From an uncultured bacterium (GTDB lineage Bacteria; Actinomycetota; Coriobacteriia; Coriobacteriales; Coriobacteriaceae): a stretch of 21,145 nucleotides of DNA. Location of the stretch: NCBI GenBank assembly GCA_905215765.1, contig CAJMRP010000022.1, forward strand, positions 1-21,145, written 5' to 3'. The translations under genes were made by a program, and so were the position numbers. Below the pieces are notes generated by a model. That model was not told where the DNA came from. It was given only the letters and a program-made list of their open reading frames with translations, and did not search any database. Of this stretch, positions 21,045-21,145 are shown one piece after another. The stretch's first letter is position 1. Every line of letters starts with the position of its first letter.

Positions 21045-21145
21045 CTACGCCTCCTCGGCCATGAGGCCGACCGCCCATACCCAGCAGGCGAGCTCGCGCG
21101 CCGTGGCCACGTTCGCCTTGTTGCCGTGGACCCCGCGCGCGAGCA
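21045..21145 (-). CDS. C-terminal end of a transposase, probably IS110 family (partial)
   Basis: The minus-strand frame is open from the window edge to TAG at 21047-21045 and encodes 32 residues, beginning LARGVHGNKANVATAREL and ending ACWVWAVGLMAEEA. The pattern of basic residues, KANVATARELA, and a hydrophobic VWA stretch resembles the extreme C-terminus of IS110/IS116/IS902-type transposases. Very high GC third positions support coding. The fragment is too short to name the subgroup; its catalytic DEDD domain and Ser residue would lie beyond the window. Confidence 0.55.
   Translation of the reverse strand, partial: LARGVHGNKANVATARELACWVWAVGLMAEEA

Overview
The window is bacterial and mostly G+C-rich, with strongly GC-biased third codon positions in most genes. 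The gene set (NAD-type isocitrate dehydrogenase, amino-sugar PTS systems, GH35 beta-galactosidase, AgaS, paired NagA proteins, tagatose-6-phosphate kinase) suggests a host-associated saccharolytic actinobacterium of the Coriobacteriia, probably Collinsella-like. That assignment is an inference from gene content and codon use; there is no rRNA or marker gene here to prove it.

Layout. (1) 1-2873: the 3' end of an alpha-helical hypothetical gene, an NAD-dependent isocitrate dehydrogenase, and a membrane-anchored SurA_N-like protein, with two intrinsic terminators. (2) 2881-7702: an N-acetylglucosamine module made of an operator-rich leader, a NagE-type PTS EIICB carrying a one-base frameshift, a HutC/GntR regulator, N-acetylhexosamine-6-phosphate deacetylase (copy 1) and a YhcH-family protein. 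It ends in an unusual double-hairpin terminator. (3) 7703-16900: a module for Gal-beta-1,3-HexNAc disaccharides and N-acetylgalactosamine. It holds GH35 beta-galactosidase, mannose-family PTS IIB-IIC-IID, a membrane-anchored helical-repeat protein of unknown function, PTS IIA, a second HutC/GntR regulator, AgaS and a second deacetylase. The gene order resembles the Lactobacillus casei gnb and pneumococcal bgaC loci. (4) 16932-19548: a leftward flavodoxin-family gene, then a LacX/GalM-like aldose 1-epimerase and a PfkB-family (tagatose-6-phosphate) kinase. (5) 19561-21145: a decayed, internally deleted copy of the nagA-yhcH 3' region with the same double terminator, a tRNA-Thr(CGT) on the minus strand, an orphan AgaV-like PTS IIB whose usual phospho-histidine is replaced by cysteine, REP-like palindromes, and the 3' end of an IS110-like transposase.

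How it fits together (inference). Gal-beta-1,3-GalNAc or Gal-beta-1,3-GlcNAc from mucin or milk glycans would enter through the mannose-family PTS and be split by the intracellular GH35 enzyme. Galactose would be mutarotated by the epimerase. The HexNAc-6-phosphate would be deacetylated by NagA2, converted by AgaS to tagatose-6-phosphate, and phosphorylated by the PfkB kinase. The tagatose-bisphosphate aldolase, galK/galT and nagB are not in the window. The two regulators have nearly identical recognition helices. TGGT-N4-ACCA sites lie upstream of nagE, gntR1 and the GH35 gene, suggesting one shared regulatory circuit.

The most noteworthy items are the nagE frameshift, the shared operator, the microhomology-deleted third nagA/yhcH copy with its duplicated palindromic terminator, the IIB His-to-Cys substitution, the unknown membrane protein inside the PTS operon, and a possible structured RNA beside the IS110-like transposase.
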